Source: Macrocystis pyrifera
Taxonomy: Eukaryota > Sar > Phaeophyceae > Laminariales > Laminariaceae
Length of the DNA stretch: 64,000 nt
Assembly (NCBI GenBank): GCA_031763025.1
Contig: JASSKH010000040.1
Location: forward strand, 2,679,001 to 2,743,000
Direction: 5' to 3'
The notes under the pieces are model-generated. The model was not told where the DNA came from. It made no database searches and saw only the letters and a list, made by a program, of their open reading frames with translations. Both the position numbers and the translations under genes were made by a program. This document shows, piece by piece, positions 21,609 through 29,734 of this stretch; the stretch's first letter is position 1, and the number at the start of each line of letters is the position of its first letter.

Positions 21609-23884
21609 GCCGCCGCCGCCCAACCCCTCCCGCTGCCTGACACTGAAGGTACACTTTGTCCCACCCTTTCATCTTCGCCGATAACCGTCACTACACCTTC
21701 TACATATGGAGGTACTTGTTGGGGCACAAGGTTTTGCGCTCGCTCCTGGCGCCCGTGTACGTGTTCTGCGGCTGGCTGGTGCTGTCCCGCCTCCTCGAGC
21801 GGAAACCCCCTCTGTGGGTGCTGACCTACGTGGTGGCCTCGGCGCTTGTGCTGGTGCCTTCTCCGCTGATAGAGCCGAGGTGCGATTTTTTTTTTTTTTC
21901 TTGCTTTCTTTCGCCTCCCCCGAGAAAAAGTAATTAGGCGTTTTCCTGTCGGCCTTGAAATACATGGTTGGTTTGTTGTGTTAACATGATATCAAAATGG
22001 TCCCTATTTTAACGAACACGGGAGTGCTTGTATTACGGGGGACCATAGTAAATAGGACCTACGGTATACTGTAAAACCTACATATTTAACTATTTTTAGT
22101 AGCAGTATTTGGTCCTGTTTACTATGGTCTCCCGTAATATATACCTGGTATATATATATATATATAGATTCGTAGACGTATACATTCGGCGGACAGATCG
22201 GGATGTACTGTAGATCATACAGTAGTTCCTAACCTGCCATGTGGTGAAAATACTGCGCAATGTGTGTATTATTAATAGTGCAGACCCAACCCAGGGAACT
22301 GTTGGCACCTCTGTCATGATGAGATGTTGGTGCCGTATCTATGTGCATGTGAATAGTGTAGATCCTACCCAGGAAGCAGGTCCTTCGTGCAAGTTGGTGC
22401 GACTCCCACCCGGCAACGTGATCTATAGATCATATTGCGGGGGACCATAGTAAATGGGACCAAATGTTGCTCGTAGAAATTGGTAAATATATAGGTTTTT
22501 GTGTGTACCGTAGGTCCTATTTACTATGGGCCCCCGTAATAGTATAGATCGTACAGATCATTGAGATCATTGAGATCATCTGCCCGGAAAGAGCTATTAA
22601 TAGATTATGAAGCGGTGGTACTCCCATGATCTGTGCGAGAGGTGTGGCACTGTTGCCGTCTGCCCCCGCGGTCGCTACCGTACCGCAACCACCACCGCCA
22701 ATACCGCTACCACCACCATGACTGCCACAACTCCACACATGTCATAGATCAGTTTATGACGGTATTAATAGTAGCTCTTTCGAGGAAGTTGTTCATTGGA
22801 TAAGAACACACCTCACAGATCAGATCATGGTGTAGCTCTTTCGGGAAAGTTATTCACGGATACACATCTTACAGAGCAGATCATGATGTAGTAGCTCTTT
22901 CGGGAAAGTTGTTCATGGGTACACATGTCACAGATCAGATCATGATGTAGCTCTTTCAGGAAAGTTATCCATGGAAACATATCTCACAGAGAAGATCATG
23001 ATGTCGTAGCTCTTTCGGGAAAGTTATCCATGGATACACGTCTCACAGATCAGACCATGATCTAGCTCTTTCGGGAAAGCTACTCATTGGATCCCTGATG
23101 TAAATGACCTGCGCCATGTAGACCATGTTTTCCGAGTGGGATCTGTGTGACACAGCTCTTTGCGCACGTGTTTTTCCGGGTGGGATCTGCACGTTACAGC
23201 TCTTGCACAATCTCATCACGGAAAATAGATATTTTGTATAGTTTGTACAGGATCTAGGTGATTGAGATAGTGATGATCTACTCGAGAATCTAGATGATTT
23301 TTCCGATGCTTGATACCTCCCCCCCCCCCCCCCTGTCCCTGTCTCGAAAGACATGCCCCCCCCCCTCTCTCTCTCTCCCCCCCCCCCCCCTCCTGTCTGG
23401 AAAAGGATGCCCTCTTCCCTTCCCCCCCCCCCCCTTGTCTCGAAAGGAATGCGCTGTCAATCACTAAGGCAAGCAACTAATGAGTACGCCCCCCCTCTCC
23501 GTTTCCCTGTCTCCGTCTCGAAAGGGATGCGCGGTCAATGGTCAAGTCAGCACCAAATGAGTACGCCCCCCCCCCCCCTATCTCGAAACGGATGCGCGGT
23601 CAATGTACAAATTACTAAGGCAGGCAACTAGATTGAGTACCCCCCCCCCCCCCCCCCCGCGCGATCTACACGCCCATCCGCTGCCTACACGCCTACACGC
23701 TCGGGTTGACAGGTACCTTACCATCCCAGTGCTCCTGGCCCACCTCGAGTCGAGGGGGAGGGGCAAGGTCTCGCTGTTGACCGGCGTCGTCTCCTGCGTC
23801 GCCTTCCTTGCGACCATAATTTTCGTGTTTATAACGCGGCCGTTCGTGTGGGTCGACGGCAGCACGGGCCGTTTCATGTGGTAA
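4880..23884 (+). CDS. ALG10: Alpha-1,2-glucosyltransferase ALG10/DIE2, seven exons
   Basis: ER membrane enzyme (family GT59) that adds the third, terminal alpha-1,2-linked glucose to the dolichol-linked N-glycan precursor. Exons: 4880-5062, 12339-12390, 18983-19185, 19657-19835, 20064-20996, 21649-21879, 23713-23884. All introns are GT-AG with matching phases. Family landmarks run in the right order: EPYM|DETFHVPQAKLYC, GEWDPKITTPPGLYI, FLLYTDAGS, LFRQTNAVWV, NGGAIVIGDKENH, HPFIFADNRHYTFYIW, EPRYL and the C-terminal RFMW followed by stop. The product is about 650 residues, longer than the usual 460-530, mainly because of a low-complexity loop in exon 5. Two single-base frame breaks (exon 4 G-tract, exon 5 C/G-tract) interrupt the frame. 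They may be sequencing errors or real. The first ATG at 4880 is the only one seen in frame upstream of the first membrane segment. Confidence 0.93.
6067..6372 (+). mobile_element. tRNA-derived SINE, copy 1
   Basis: The first about 75 nt resemble a tRNA: A-box-like GGTGGCTTGGTAGGTGG, and B-box GGGTTCAAGTCTCACC near 6116-6133 inside a foldable T-arm. A conserved 230-nt body follows, ending GTAAAAGTGATGA with an A/T-rich tail. The same unit occurs at 18068-18405 and 31353-31677 in the same orientation. Confidence 0.8.
7065..7120. repeat. Pentanucleotide AAATG/AAACG microsatellite
   Basis: Runs of GAAATGAAATGAAACGAAAC. It is simple sequence in intron 1 of ALG10. Confidence 0.7.
8033..8380. repeat. 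CCGTCCCGTCCCG minisatellite, array 1
   Basis: About ten degenerate units of ACCGTCCCGTCCCGYCG plus a variable 10-20 nt tail. The same unit forms a second array at 10078-10540. Confidence 0.85.
8647..8844. repeat. 99-bp tandem duplication
   Basis: Copies start at 8647 and 8746 with AGCTGGCAACACAC and share GGAAAACAAAA and GGGTTTGTAGAGAGATCCA. Fragments of the same family (CCGGTTTCGGCTCCC-like) also occur near 9530 and 11610. Confidence 0.85.
10078..10540. repeat. CCGTCCCGTCCCG minisatellite, array 2
   Basis: Units of CCGTCCCGTCCCGTCGTGAAAA separated by short A-rich tails, homologous to the array at 8033-8380. Several ORFs here (RRDGTxxY-type repeats) are by-products of the repeat. Confidence 0.85.
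11796..12050. repeat. 75-80 bp tandem repeat, about four units
   Basis: Units begin TTGRCGGCACTCTTGACCCT and end CCCTACACTAA. The repeat lies in ALG10 intron 1. Confidence 0.85.
12178..12304 (+). repeat. TCC/CTC trinucleotide tract next to ALG10 exon 2 acceptor
   Basis: About 125 nt of nearly uninterrupted pyrimidine ending 34 nt before the acceptor at 12338. It may serve as an oversized polypyrimidine tract for the 52-nt exon 2 (inference). Confidence 0.8.
12339..12390 (+). CDS. ALG10: ALG10 exon 2 (52 nt)
   Basis: Acceptor TTGGTCAG, then codons for DETFHVPQAKLYCQGKY and one extra base, then donor GTGGGT. The preceding exon ends EPYM, which gives the family motif EPYMDE.FH.PQA...YC. The split codon G|GC with exon 3 gives YGEWDPKITTPP, so the phases agree. 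A 52-nt exon lying between 7.3- and 6.6-kb introns is easily missed by gene predictors. Confidence 0.92.
12405..12790. repeat. Degenerate GATAC/GATAT/GATG low-complexity stretch
   Basis: Dozens of GATAC, GATAT and GATGTG words in loose tandem, with two TACCWGGTA words near 12758 and 12770. Confidence 0.75.
13345..15490. repeat. Inverted tandem array of about 45-bp AATTGTCCGGACAATT units
   Basis: Units carry GGAATTGTCC.GACAATTGAT plus TTCGGxxxCTGTCTA. They read in one direction at about 13345-13900, in the opposite direction at about 14100-14670, and in the first direction again at about 14880-15490. The unit core is itself palindromic. There are no unique spacers and no cas-like genes. Footprint words TATTAATA lie at 13330, 14183, 14655 and 15520. 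Confidence 0.85.
15500..16430. other. Intronic stretch without recognisable gene
   Basis: Contains a 38-nt tandem duplication (CGGGGTATACACACGGTTGT at about 15555 and 15590) and an ORF at 16054-16420 with no recognised domain. Confidence 0.55.
16432..16604 (-). mobile_element. Poly(C)-tailed repeat R1, minus copy
   Basis: Read on the minus strand it ends GGTCATACGACTACGGCCAT, GCATGAGATCGAGTACA and then poly(C), seen here as G-runs at 16432-16439. The other side is cut by a second G-run at 16604-16622. The family consensus is described under the 41690-42045 copy. Confidence 0.75.
17041..17140. repeat. About 58-bp tandem duplication
   Basis: Two copies of TTGGGATNNCACNGAAACCC followed by CGATATAATAGGGCG. 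Confidence 0.7.
17692..17727. repeat. AT microsatellite
   Basis: Uninterrupted ATATAT run. Confidence 0.9.
18068..18405 (+). mobile_element. tRNA-derived SINE, copy 2
   Basis: Same family as 6067-6372. Relative to copies 1 and 3 it carries short insertions exactly at TA dinucleotides: TA to TACGAGTA at 18082-18089 in the A-box region, and TA to TATTACTA at 18209-18216. The tail is ATTTAAAA. Confidence 0.8.
18700..19020 (+). repeat. Three degenerate tandem copies of the ALG10 exon 3 acceptor region
   Basis: CGCAGGCGAATAGGATCCCA (about 18713), GGGCAAATGGGATCCCCA (about 18851) and CGCAGGCGAGTGGGACCCCA (about 18980, the real exon) recur at about 135-bp spacing, each preceded by a related upstream stretch (CCCAATTTTATC / CCCAATCTTTTAT). 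Only the last copy keeps the frame and a good acceptor. Confidence 0.75.
18983..19185 (+). CDS. ALG10: ALG10 exon 3
   Basis: Acceptor GCCGCAG. The exon codes for GEWDPKITTPPGLYIFAVAY and a hydrophobic segment with CSAQVLRQVNWLFSLG, matching the WDP.ITT.PGLY and C....LR..N.LFS motifs of the family. Donor GTGAGA, phase 0. It forms the first luminal loop and second membrane helix. Confidence 0.93.
19186..19656 (+). other. ALG10 intron 3 with a duplicate of the exon 3 donor end
   Basis: At about 19420-19500 a degenerate copy of the exon 3 end (coding-like SPGMLAVMIPIFLKRVV against SLGTLAVMRSIFLRRMV) is followed by the same donor-like GTGAGG and a T-then-G run as after the real exon. Several G-runs (8-17 nt) are present. 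Confidence 0.75.
19657..19835 (+). CDS. ALG10: ALG10 exon 4, one-base frame break
   Basis: Starts after TTCAG (or 12 nt later after GGTCAG, same phase). The product contains ALSHAVLLWLYPVSFYFSF and LLYTDAGSNFFILLCYSLA, as in the family. The exon must end in phase 0 to join exon 5, giving SALVGTISILFRQTN, but as sequenced it ends in phase 2. One extra base in the G-rich tract 19787-19817 would fix it. Donor GTGAGA at 19836. Confidence 0.88.
19836..20063 (+). other. ALG10 intron 4 with C-rich tract
   Basis: 228 nt, strongly pyrimidine-rich with a run of about 17 C near 19971-19988, acceptor CACGCAG. It is open in one frame with exon 5 but is not part of the protein by family comparison. Confidence 0.8.
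20064..20996 (+). CDS. ALG10: ALG10 exon 5 with low-complexity insertion and a frame break
   Basis: Begins VGTISILFRQTNAVWVAF (family motif FRQTN.vWV). About 130 residues of Pro/Ser-rich then Gly/Ser/Asn-rich sequence (about 20155-20600, including a Ser run from a TCA repeat) have no counterpart in typical ALG10 and probably form a loop. Conserved sequence resumes at FSAIPSLVLAL and continues to WGFNGGAIVIGDKENH. Directly after, in the C4G6C3 tract near 20803-20815, one base too many moves the frame. The continuation in the other frame is PPHLAQLAYM..ASAALWG, which fits the family. Donor GTGAGT, phase 2. Confidence 0.88.
20997..21648 (+). other. ALG10 intron 5, carries a poly(C)-tailed element
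   Basis: The R1 element at 21366-21608 lies in sense orientation and its C-run ends about 40 nt before the exon 6 acceptor, where it may act as part of the pyrimidine tract (inference). Confidence 0.8.
21366..21608 (+). mobile_element. Poly(C)-tailed repeat R1, plus copy with TATTAATA scar
   Basis: From GCTGCCATCCGTACGCAAG to GCATGATAACGAGTG and about 28 C. At 21403-21410 it has TATTAATA where the other copies have TA (TTCTTAGTAGG against TTCCTATTAATAGTAGG). Confidence 0.85.
21649..21879 (+). CDS. ALG10: ALG10 exon 6
   Basis: Split codon AG|G, then YTLSHPFIFADNRHYTFYIW, the most conserved ALG10 block, then membrane segments and LIEP with split codon AG|G. Donor GTGCGA. Phase 2 on both sides. 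Confidence 0.95.
22033..22137. mobile_element. 105-bp TTACGGGGG palindromic MITE, copy a
   Basis: Ends TTACGGGGGACCATAGTA and TACTATGGTCTCCCGTAA, flanked by TA on both sides, with AAACCTA..ATTT in the centre. No ORF. Non-autonomous Tc1/mariner-like by its TA target. Confidence 0.9.
22435..22539. mobile_element. 105-bp MITE, copy b
   Basis: TTGCGGGGGACC ... GGGCCCCCGTAA with TA on both sides, in ALG10 intron 6, opposite internal orientation to copy a. Confidence 0.9.
22755..23215. repeat. About 60-bp tandem repeat TAGCTCTTTCGGGAAAGTT
   Basis: Six or more units of GTAGCTCTTTCGGGAAAGTT followed by ATGGATACACATCTCACAGA and TCAGATCATGAT. The TCTTTCGGGAAAG core is a short hairpin. Confidence 0.85.
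23320..23658 (+). repeat. Cluster of poly(C)-tailed R2 3' ends
   Basis: At least three successive pieces of TCTCGAAAGGGATGCGCGGT, GGCAAGCAACTAATGAGTAC and C-runs. They resemble repeated 3'-end insertions of the R2 tail described at 61680-61780. Confidence 0.75.
23713..23884 (+). CDS. ALG10: ALG10 exon 7 (last coding exon)
   Basis: Split codon gives EPRYLTIPVLLAHLE, a membrane helix LLTGVVSCVAFLATIIFVF, then RPFVWVDGSTGRFMW and TAA at 23882. A short C-terminus ending RFMW is typical of the family. Confidence 0.95.
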
Positions 23885-24297
23885 AGAAGAGAAGAAGCGA
23901 AGAAGCGCCCCCCGTTTTTCTTTCTTCTTTGTTCTTATTTCTTCTGCTTTTTCCCTCCCTCCCTCCTTTTTTTTTTTGAATTTTGTGTTTTGGGGTTAGA
24001 GTTGTCATTTTCGGGTTTTTTGGGATTTTTGGTTCTTGGTTTTTGGCGCCTGATGTGCCCGGTGGGATGGATGATAGCTGAATGGGCCGGTGGTACTTGG
24101 GAGCTTTTTCCGTCTTGTTGGTGGTGGCGGCCGCGACGTCAGCGGTGATGGAGTTTTTCCACTCCTCCCCCCCCTCCCCCCTCCCTCCCTTCCTTCCCCC
24201 CCACCCATCTCTCCCTCCCTTCTTTCCTCCTTGGAAGGCGAGATATGAGCTTAAGAGTTTCATGTGCTTCGTTTCCTTTATTTTATTTTGCTTGTTT

Positions 24298-24540
24298 TGC
24301 TTCGAACAGAGATGTTGGATGTGTGGTTCCATGCACTGGTTCTCGTCAGAATTGCGTTTTTGTGTTTTTTGCTGCGAACATGCATGTGGGGTTCCATGCA
24401 TTGGTTCTTGGCAGAACTGCGTTGCTTTTTGCTTCGAACAGGGATGTGTTGTTCCACGGGATGGTTATCGGCAGAACTGCGTTGCTTTTTTGCTTCGAAC
24501 AGGGATGTGTTGTTCCACGTGTTGGTTCTCGGCGTAGTTG
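24298..24540. repeat. About 62-bp tandem repeat just downstream of ALG10
   Basis: Four to five units of TTTTGCTTCGAACAGGGATG followed by TGTTCCACG and GGTTCTCGGCAGAACTGCG. ORFs of the type FCFEQGCVVP on this strand are repeat products. Confidence 0.85.
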
Positions 24541-24819
24541 TACGATATTTGTACGATATTTGCCCGTCGTTGTGGTTGTCGACACAAGTAAGTGATGTGT
24601 GTCCATTTTTTAGTTTTTTTTTGCGCAAGCGTCGATTTCGACGATGTGTTTCCGTGGGTTGGTTCTGTTATTAATAATTGGCAGAACTGTCGGGTGTTGT
24701 ACAATTCTTATCCTATGCATTGGATCTCGGCAGGAGAAGTGCCCGGCATTGTGCGACATGTGTCCATGCTCTCAAGGGTGCGTTCGGTAGCGTATGCTGG
24801 GTGTTCTGGGTATTCCGGG

Positions 24820-25220
24820 TATTTTTTGGTGGGCGTACCGAACTTACCGAAGTATCGAACAGGTGTGTTTGAGATCGTACCGAACTTACCGAAGTGTCGA
24901 GTACCTGTATCGAGTTCGTACCGAACCTTACCGGAGTGTTCGGTATAAGTTATTGCGGCCGTAATACCGAACACTATCGGTAAAGTTCGGTAGGGTATCG
25001 CGGCCGTACCGAACCATGTCGGTAGGGTAAATACCCCGATACTCGGCATATTACCCTTTTTACCGAAGTGTCGAGTGTCGGTATTTGAGTTCGTACCGGA
25101 GTTGCCGAAGTGTCGGGTTTCGAGTTCGTACCGAAGCTTACCGGGGTGCTTGGTAGGATATTTGCGGCCGTACCGAACACTCCTGCACGGCTCGGTAGAG
25201 TATTCACCCAGAAAGTGCCC
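24820..25220. repeat. ACCGAACTTACCGAAGTGTCG repeat region
   Basis: Repeated GTATCGAGTTCGTACCGAAC and TTACCGGAGTGTTCGGTA words in loose tandem. A homologous segment lies at 37470-37620. Confidence 0.75.
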
Positions 25221-25683
25221 CCCGGGTATACTTTAGTGCGTACCCCTTGCAGCATCGTTTTAAGTCCTGCAGTGTACGATAATTATCCCGTGCATTGGGT
25301 CTGGGCGGAAAATGTGTCCGGTATTGTGCGGTATGCGTGCCAATGTTTTTCGTCCAGTACTGCACACCCCGGATAGGTTATCTGTCCCCATAGTTCATGA
25401 TCTAGATCTTTCGAGGCAGATAGATCATCTGTTGCCGATCTCGTGTGATATCTGGCGCATGTTGCCGGGCTGAATCCGTACAATCTGCACGACCTAGCCG
25501 AGGGCGTCCGTAAGAAAGAGAAAGAAACGACACACCACACCCCCTGAGGTCGGATTGGAAAAAAAAAAAAAACGTTGCAACCGTTGTGATCACATGATGA
25601 AATACGAAGTATATAAAAAAAAGATTTCCATTTTCATTTTTTCATTCTTTCAATCGTTCGTTTTTTTCGCTTGGTTCTAGTAA

Positions 25684-25710
25684 CCCCCCCCCCCCCCCCC
25701 CCCCCCCCCC
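25684..25710. repeat. Poly(C) run, 27 nt
   Basis: Uninterrupted C. No attached R1/R2 body was noticed within 100 nt. Confidence 0.85.
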
Positions 25711-26291
25711 GTCTAATACTATTACAATAGCGAAAAAAAATACGTGGCGGTTCACAATTGTTTTTGTTCCGGGCTCCCCTGACCTATAGCTAGCACGTGT
25801 TTTTTTCTGGGTTGGATCTGTTGCTATTGGTATGCGGATCCTGCAACGCACAACCTGTCGCAACGGCAGGTGAGGAACCTTGGATGATCTGTCTGTGTAC
25901 AAGTAGGTAGACAGGTCATGATCTGCCGGCAGGTGTGCAGGTAGCTTGTATACGATATTTTGTCCCGCGTGCGTTTGGGCCTCGACATACGAGAAAGTCT
26001 CCGGTATTGTGTGCGATATGCGTCCCAATGTTTTTAGTTATATCGGCACATCAAGTGTCAAGGAGACGTGTGTCCAATGCTTTATTGTTCGGCACAACAA
26101 GGGCGTCTGCTATTGTTGGACGATAATTGACCCGTGCAACGGTAGGTCTCGGCGGGAGTATCCAGTACAGGTATCGTACGATGTTTGTCCCATGCCTCGG
26201 TTCTCGGGAGGATTTTTGCCCGGCATCGTACGATATGAATGCATGTGCCTATTTTTATGTAGCTCTCGGCAGTAGTGGCGGAGGCGGAGGG

Positions 26292-26513
26292 GGAGGGGGG
26301 GGGTGCACTCGATATCATGCATGGCCGTAGTCGGGGGGGTGTACTCATTTATCATGCGTGGCCGTAGTCGTATGACCATAGACCCTCGCATCCCTACAAT
26401 GCCGGGACGGAGCACGACGGGTTTTCACCGACCAGGCAGACATTGCTTGCCCCAAGCGCGAAGCGCCGTGATGCGTTAGGCGAGTCGCGTGAAGGGTGAG
26501 CTGCATCCTACTA
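26292..26513 (-). mobile_element. Poly(C)-tailed repeat R1, minus copy interrupted by a MITE
   Basis: Carries the R1 landmarks (GCATGGCCGTAGTCGTATGA, GGGACGGAGCACGACGGG, GAGTCGCGTGAAGGGTGAGC). It is broken exactly at the TA of CATCCTACTA by the element at 26514-26618. A further tail copy with a G-run lies at 26290-26345. Confidence 0.85.
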
Positions 26514-26618
26514 TTAAGGGGGGCCATAGTAAATAGGACCTACGGTACACACAAAAACCTCTATATTTACCTATATTTACTGACAATCGTTGGTCCTATT
26601 TACTACGGCCCCCCGTAA
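26514..26618. mobile_element. 105-bp MITE, copy c, inserted in R1
   Basis: Starts TTAAGGGGGGCC, ends GGCCCCCCGTAA, flanked by TA. The host R1 sequence is CATCCTAC on the left and a diverged AAGTACTGC on the right. Confidence 0.9.
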
Positions 26619-26769
26619 TAAGTACTGCCGTGGTCGGGGGGGGGGGATGCTCATGCCCTTGCAAGGCCGTAGTCTATTATGCTGAAGAGGGAAAACCGTA
26701 CGGCTACAAAAAATATCCGGGGATACATACGAGTAGTACCATTCTGTCTCCAAATATGAAGATTGTTTA

Positions 26770-26874
26770 TTGCGGGGGACCATAGTAAATAGGACCAAAT
26801 ATTGTTAGTAAAAATAGGTAAATATATAGGTTTTTATGTTTACCATAGGTCCTATTAACTATGGACCCCCGCAA
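26770..26874. mobile_element. 105-bp MITE, copy d
   Basis: TTGCGGGGGACC ... GGACCCCCGCAA with TA on both sides. Confidence 0.9.
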
Positions 26875-26951
26875 TAGATCAACTACATGGTAGTGGTCTG
26901 TCCCTCTAGTGCCGGGTGAGCAGTGCCGGCTGCCCGCTATAGTGCCTGTGA

Positions 26952-27057
26952 AATCGGACCATAGTAAATAGGACCAAGTATTGTTCTTAAAAAATAGGTA
27001 AATATATAGGTTTTTTATGTATACCATAGGTCCTATTAACTAGCGACCCCCGTATTA
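26952..27057. mobile_element. 105-bp MITE, copy e, left end damaged
   Basis: Starts at GGACCATAGTAAATAGGACC without the TTACGGGG end. The right end is GACCCCCGTATTA. Confidence 0.8.
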
Positions 27058-27149
27058 AATGGGCTTAACCAGTTAGTGTGCTATTAATAGTGCCGGTCGC
27101 CGCTATAGCTGCCGGTATGCGCCAGCCAGCGATACCGGCACTATATCTA

Positions 27150-27254
27150 TTACGGGGGTCTATAGTTCACAGGACCTATGGCATACATAAAAACCTATAT
27201 ATTTAGGTATTTTTACTAACAATATTTGGTCCTGTTTACTATGGTTCCCCGTAA
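27150..27254. mobile_element. 105-bp MITE, copy f
   Basis: TTACGGGGGTCTATAG ... ACTATGGTTCCCCGTAA. TA on the left, TG on the right. Confidence 0.9.
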
Positions 27255-27833
27255 TGGAAGGGACCATTACTGCATTTTGGGACAGCAGTGGCGTCAATAG
27301 TCAGTTTAGCCACCACCATGAGTCGATGTGGATTTTCTTTTTATGTGCGAGTTACCGCCGTGCGCTTGCGGTTCCCGCAGAACCCGTTGACACACAACGC
27401 ACACAACACACATACACACACACAAAAAAAAAAAACAGCAGGCGTTAGTTGTCCGGTCAGCGTGGGTTTTGGTCTGGCGCGCGAGGCCGGCCACCAGAAT
27501 CCGCACGAACAACAAGAACTGAACAGTCCCGCATGCTCGTCCAGTCATCATACACAGCGCGGCTTTCGGGAGAGTGTGAGCGAGAAGATCAGCGTCGTCT
27601 TTTTTTTTTCTTCTACTTCTTCTCGGCAGCGATGCCTGCAGTTTTTATCGCAGTGCCAACGCTGTAGTGGGTATACCAGTGTTTTCGGGTGGGGGAAAAA
27701 AAAAATGTTTGTAAGGCTTTCGCCGTGGTGGTTTGGAACGATTACCTCGGAGGAAGTGGTCACAACGCCCCCCCCCCCCCCCCCCCCCCCCCCCCAGGTG
27801 ACTTGAAATCTACGCTGACAGAGGAACGTATTA
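27255..27833. other. Intergenic stretch with poly(C), no recognised gene
   Basis: The ORF at 27288-27806 has no domain and is partly CA-repeat (about 27390-27430) and a 28-nt C-run (27768-27795). Confidence 0.55.
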
Positions 27834-27938
27834 TTACGGGGGTCCATAGTTAACAGGACCTATGGTGTACGTAAAAAACTATATATTTGCCTATTTTTAC
27901 TAACAAAATTTGGTCCCGTTAACTATGGACCCCCGTAA
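27834..27938. mobile_element. 105-bp MITE, copy g
   Basis: TTACGGGGGTCCATAGTTAA ... TTAACTATGGACCCCCGTAA, flanked by TA. One of the most symmetric copies. Confidence 0.92.
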
Positions 27939-28358
27939 TAGTAGCGGTCAGGACTAAACATGGTTCACAAATATGGGGGGATGTATGTGGTGTTTTGGGT
28001 CCATCGCGGACTCTGATTGTCCACCGTGACATTGTTTTTTGCCCTTACTTACTGCTGTGGTGTGTGAAGAGTATTGCCAGTGAGCTTCTTATGGAAGAAG
28101 CGTTGAATGTTGTGTTTTCAATGTTTTTCGTGATTTTTCCTTTCTTTTTTTTTTTTTTTTTTAAATGATTCTCCCGCTCTCTTTTCCCTCCCCCCGCCGG
28201 CCGAAGCGCCTCTTTCTCTGACGAGGCGGCAGTTACAAGAGGCGATGCGTGCTATTATTGCGGTATGGTATGGTACGAGGACTGTGTATGGTGGGGTGCT
28301 GTCCTGCAGAGGCCCGCGTCACCCCTTGAGTGGTCTGATGATGTTGACGTTGATGCTA

Positions 28359-28463
28359 TTACGGGAGACCATAGTAAATAGGACGTACGGTACACACAAA
28401 AACCTGTATATTTCCCTATTTTTACTGACAATATTTAGTCCTATTTACTATGGTTCCCCGTGA
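28359..28463. mobile_element. 105-bp MITE, copy h
   Basis: TTACGGGAGACCATAG ... CTATGGTTCCCCGTGA, flanked by TA. Confidence 0.9.
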
Positions 28464-28704
28464 TAGTGATGTTGCTGGTGTCGTTGGTGGGAATGATAAT
28501 GGTGGTGATGGTGATTTTATCATGCAATGAGAGTGAGTATGATGGTACGATGATGGTGATGATATTCTGTTTTCAGCCCTTTTTTTTTTGGTCGAATGAA
28601 GCTTCTTCATTTGCGCCGGCTTGTCGTATAAGTACGTACGTAAGTACGTACGTTGGCCAGGAACACGCTGAGATTTTTCCTTCGTTCTTGGTCGAGGGTT
28701 GACC

Positions 28705-29057
28705 TTAACCCCTTTCTGCCGTTTACAAGTGTGCACCTCCTATTATGGAATCAGAACTGCATGTATGTATGTTGACCGCATGTCATTAAATTAGAGTTGA
28801 CTTGTGCTGGGGACTTTTAGACGCATAAGATTGCCTGGAAAAGGTGTCGATTACAGCGACGGCCTGCCTCTGCGTGATTGGTGGATTAACCAGGTCGGTG
28901 TCCCGAGTTACAACAGTGCAAGGGGTCGTACCGCATGGGCGCAACGTAATCCTACCCGTACGTGCTGCTGGGCGCTGACGCTCATCGTAGATGGTTGACA
29001 ACACCAAAGTCATCAGCCATTGCTCTGGTCGCTCTCTTGGAGTCGCAAAGGGGTTAA
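28705..29057. mobile_element. 353-bp TTAA-flanked element, piggyBac-like
   Basis: Bounded by TTAACCCCTTTCTGCC and GTCGCAAAGGGGTTAA, so a TTAA target with CCCCTTT inverted ends. The inside has a 64-codon ORF (28804-28998) without recognised domain. Probably non-autonomous. Confidence 0.6.
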
Positions 29058-29109
29058 TGAGAAGTAGTAGAGGCAGCAGCAGTAGTATGGTAACAGTAGT
29101 GGTATACTA

Positions 29110-29214
29110 TTACGGGGGACCATAGTAAATAGGACCTACGGTACACACGAAAACCTATATATTTCCCTATATTTACTAACAATATTTAGTCCCATTTACT
29201 ATGTCCCCCCGTAA
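29110..29214. mobile_element. 105-bp MITE, copy i
   Basis: TTACGGGGGACCATAG ... CTATGTCCCCCCGTAA, flanked by TA. On the right it is followed by CTACAGCAGTA. Confidence 0.9.
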
Positions 29215-29629
29215 TACTACAGCAGTAGCCAAAGGGTGCACCTACCTCGATAAGCGTGGCACTTATACCTGTACTGTAATAAGGCTGTGAATCGACTGCG
29301 ACAACAAGTCGCCTGCTGCTTATTATTTAGTCACCTCGATTGTAACAGTTGCGTCGTACGCGCGCGGGTTGTTTTGGGGAGCTTTGTGTGCGTCTTTGCA
29401 TCTGACCGGCGCGTTCGTTTGTGGCTCGACTGTTGTTACTGTGTGTGTTTTTTTATTGACGCAATAATACTCAGCAAAGTCGGTTGTTATTGTTCGCTTA
29501 GTTCGGAACCCGAGTAGTAGCTACAGTAAGTAGCTGTCAACGTCAAAGCTAAGAAAAGTCGGTTAGTTGGCTTATTCCGGCACTAAACTAGTAACTAGCC
29601 GCCAAGACAACACTAAACAAAGTTGGTTA

Positions 29630-29734
29630 TTACGGGGGTCCATAGTTAACGGGACCAAATTTTGTTAGTAAAAATAGGCAAATATATAGGTTTTTATGTA
29701 CACCATAGGTCCTGTTAACTATGGACCCCCGTAA
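29630..29734. mobile_element. 105-bp MITE, copy j, inside the tandem array
   Basis: Perfectly TA-flanked; the host site is GTTGGTTA|TAGTAAC, equivalent to GTCGGTTAGTTGG of the array. Ends TTACGGGGGTCC and GGACCCCCGTAA. Confidence 0.93.

Larger units (their letters stand above)
21880..23712 (+). other. ALG10 intron 6
   Basis: Contains two 105-bp TA-flanked palindromic elements, a 60-bp tandem array (22755-23215), and clustered remnants of the second poly(C)-tailed 3' end (23320-23658). Acceptor TTGACAG. Confidence 0.8.

Noticed and set aside
28245..28463. ORFs containing RETIVNRTYGTHKNLYISLF-like peptide, seen at many places
   Set aside because: This recurring peptide is the translation of the 105-bp MITE and is not a conserved protein.
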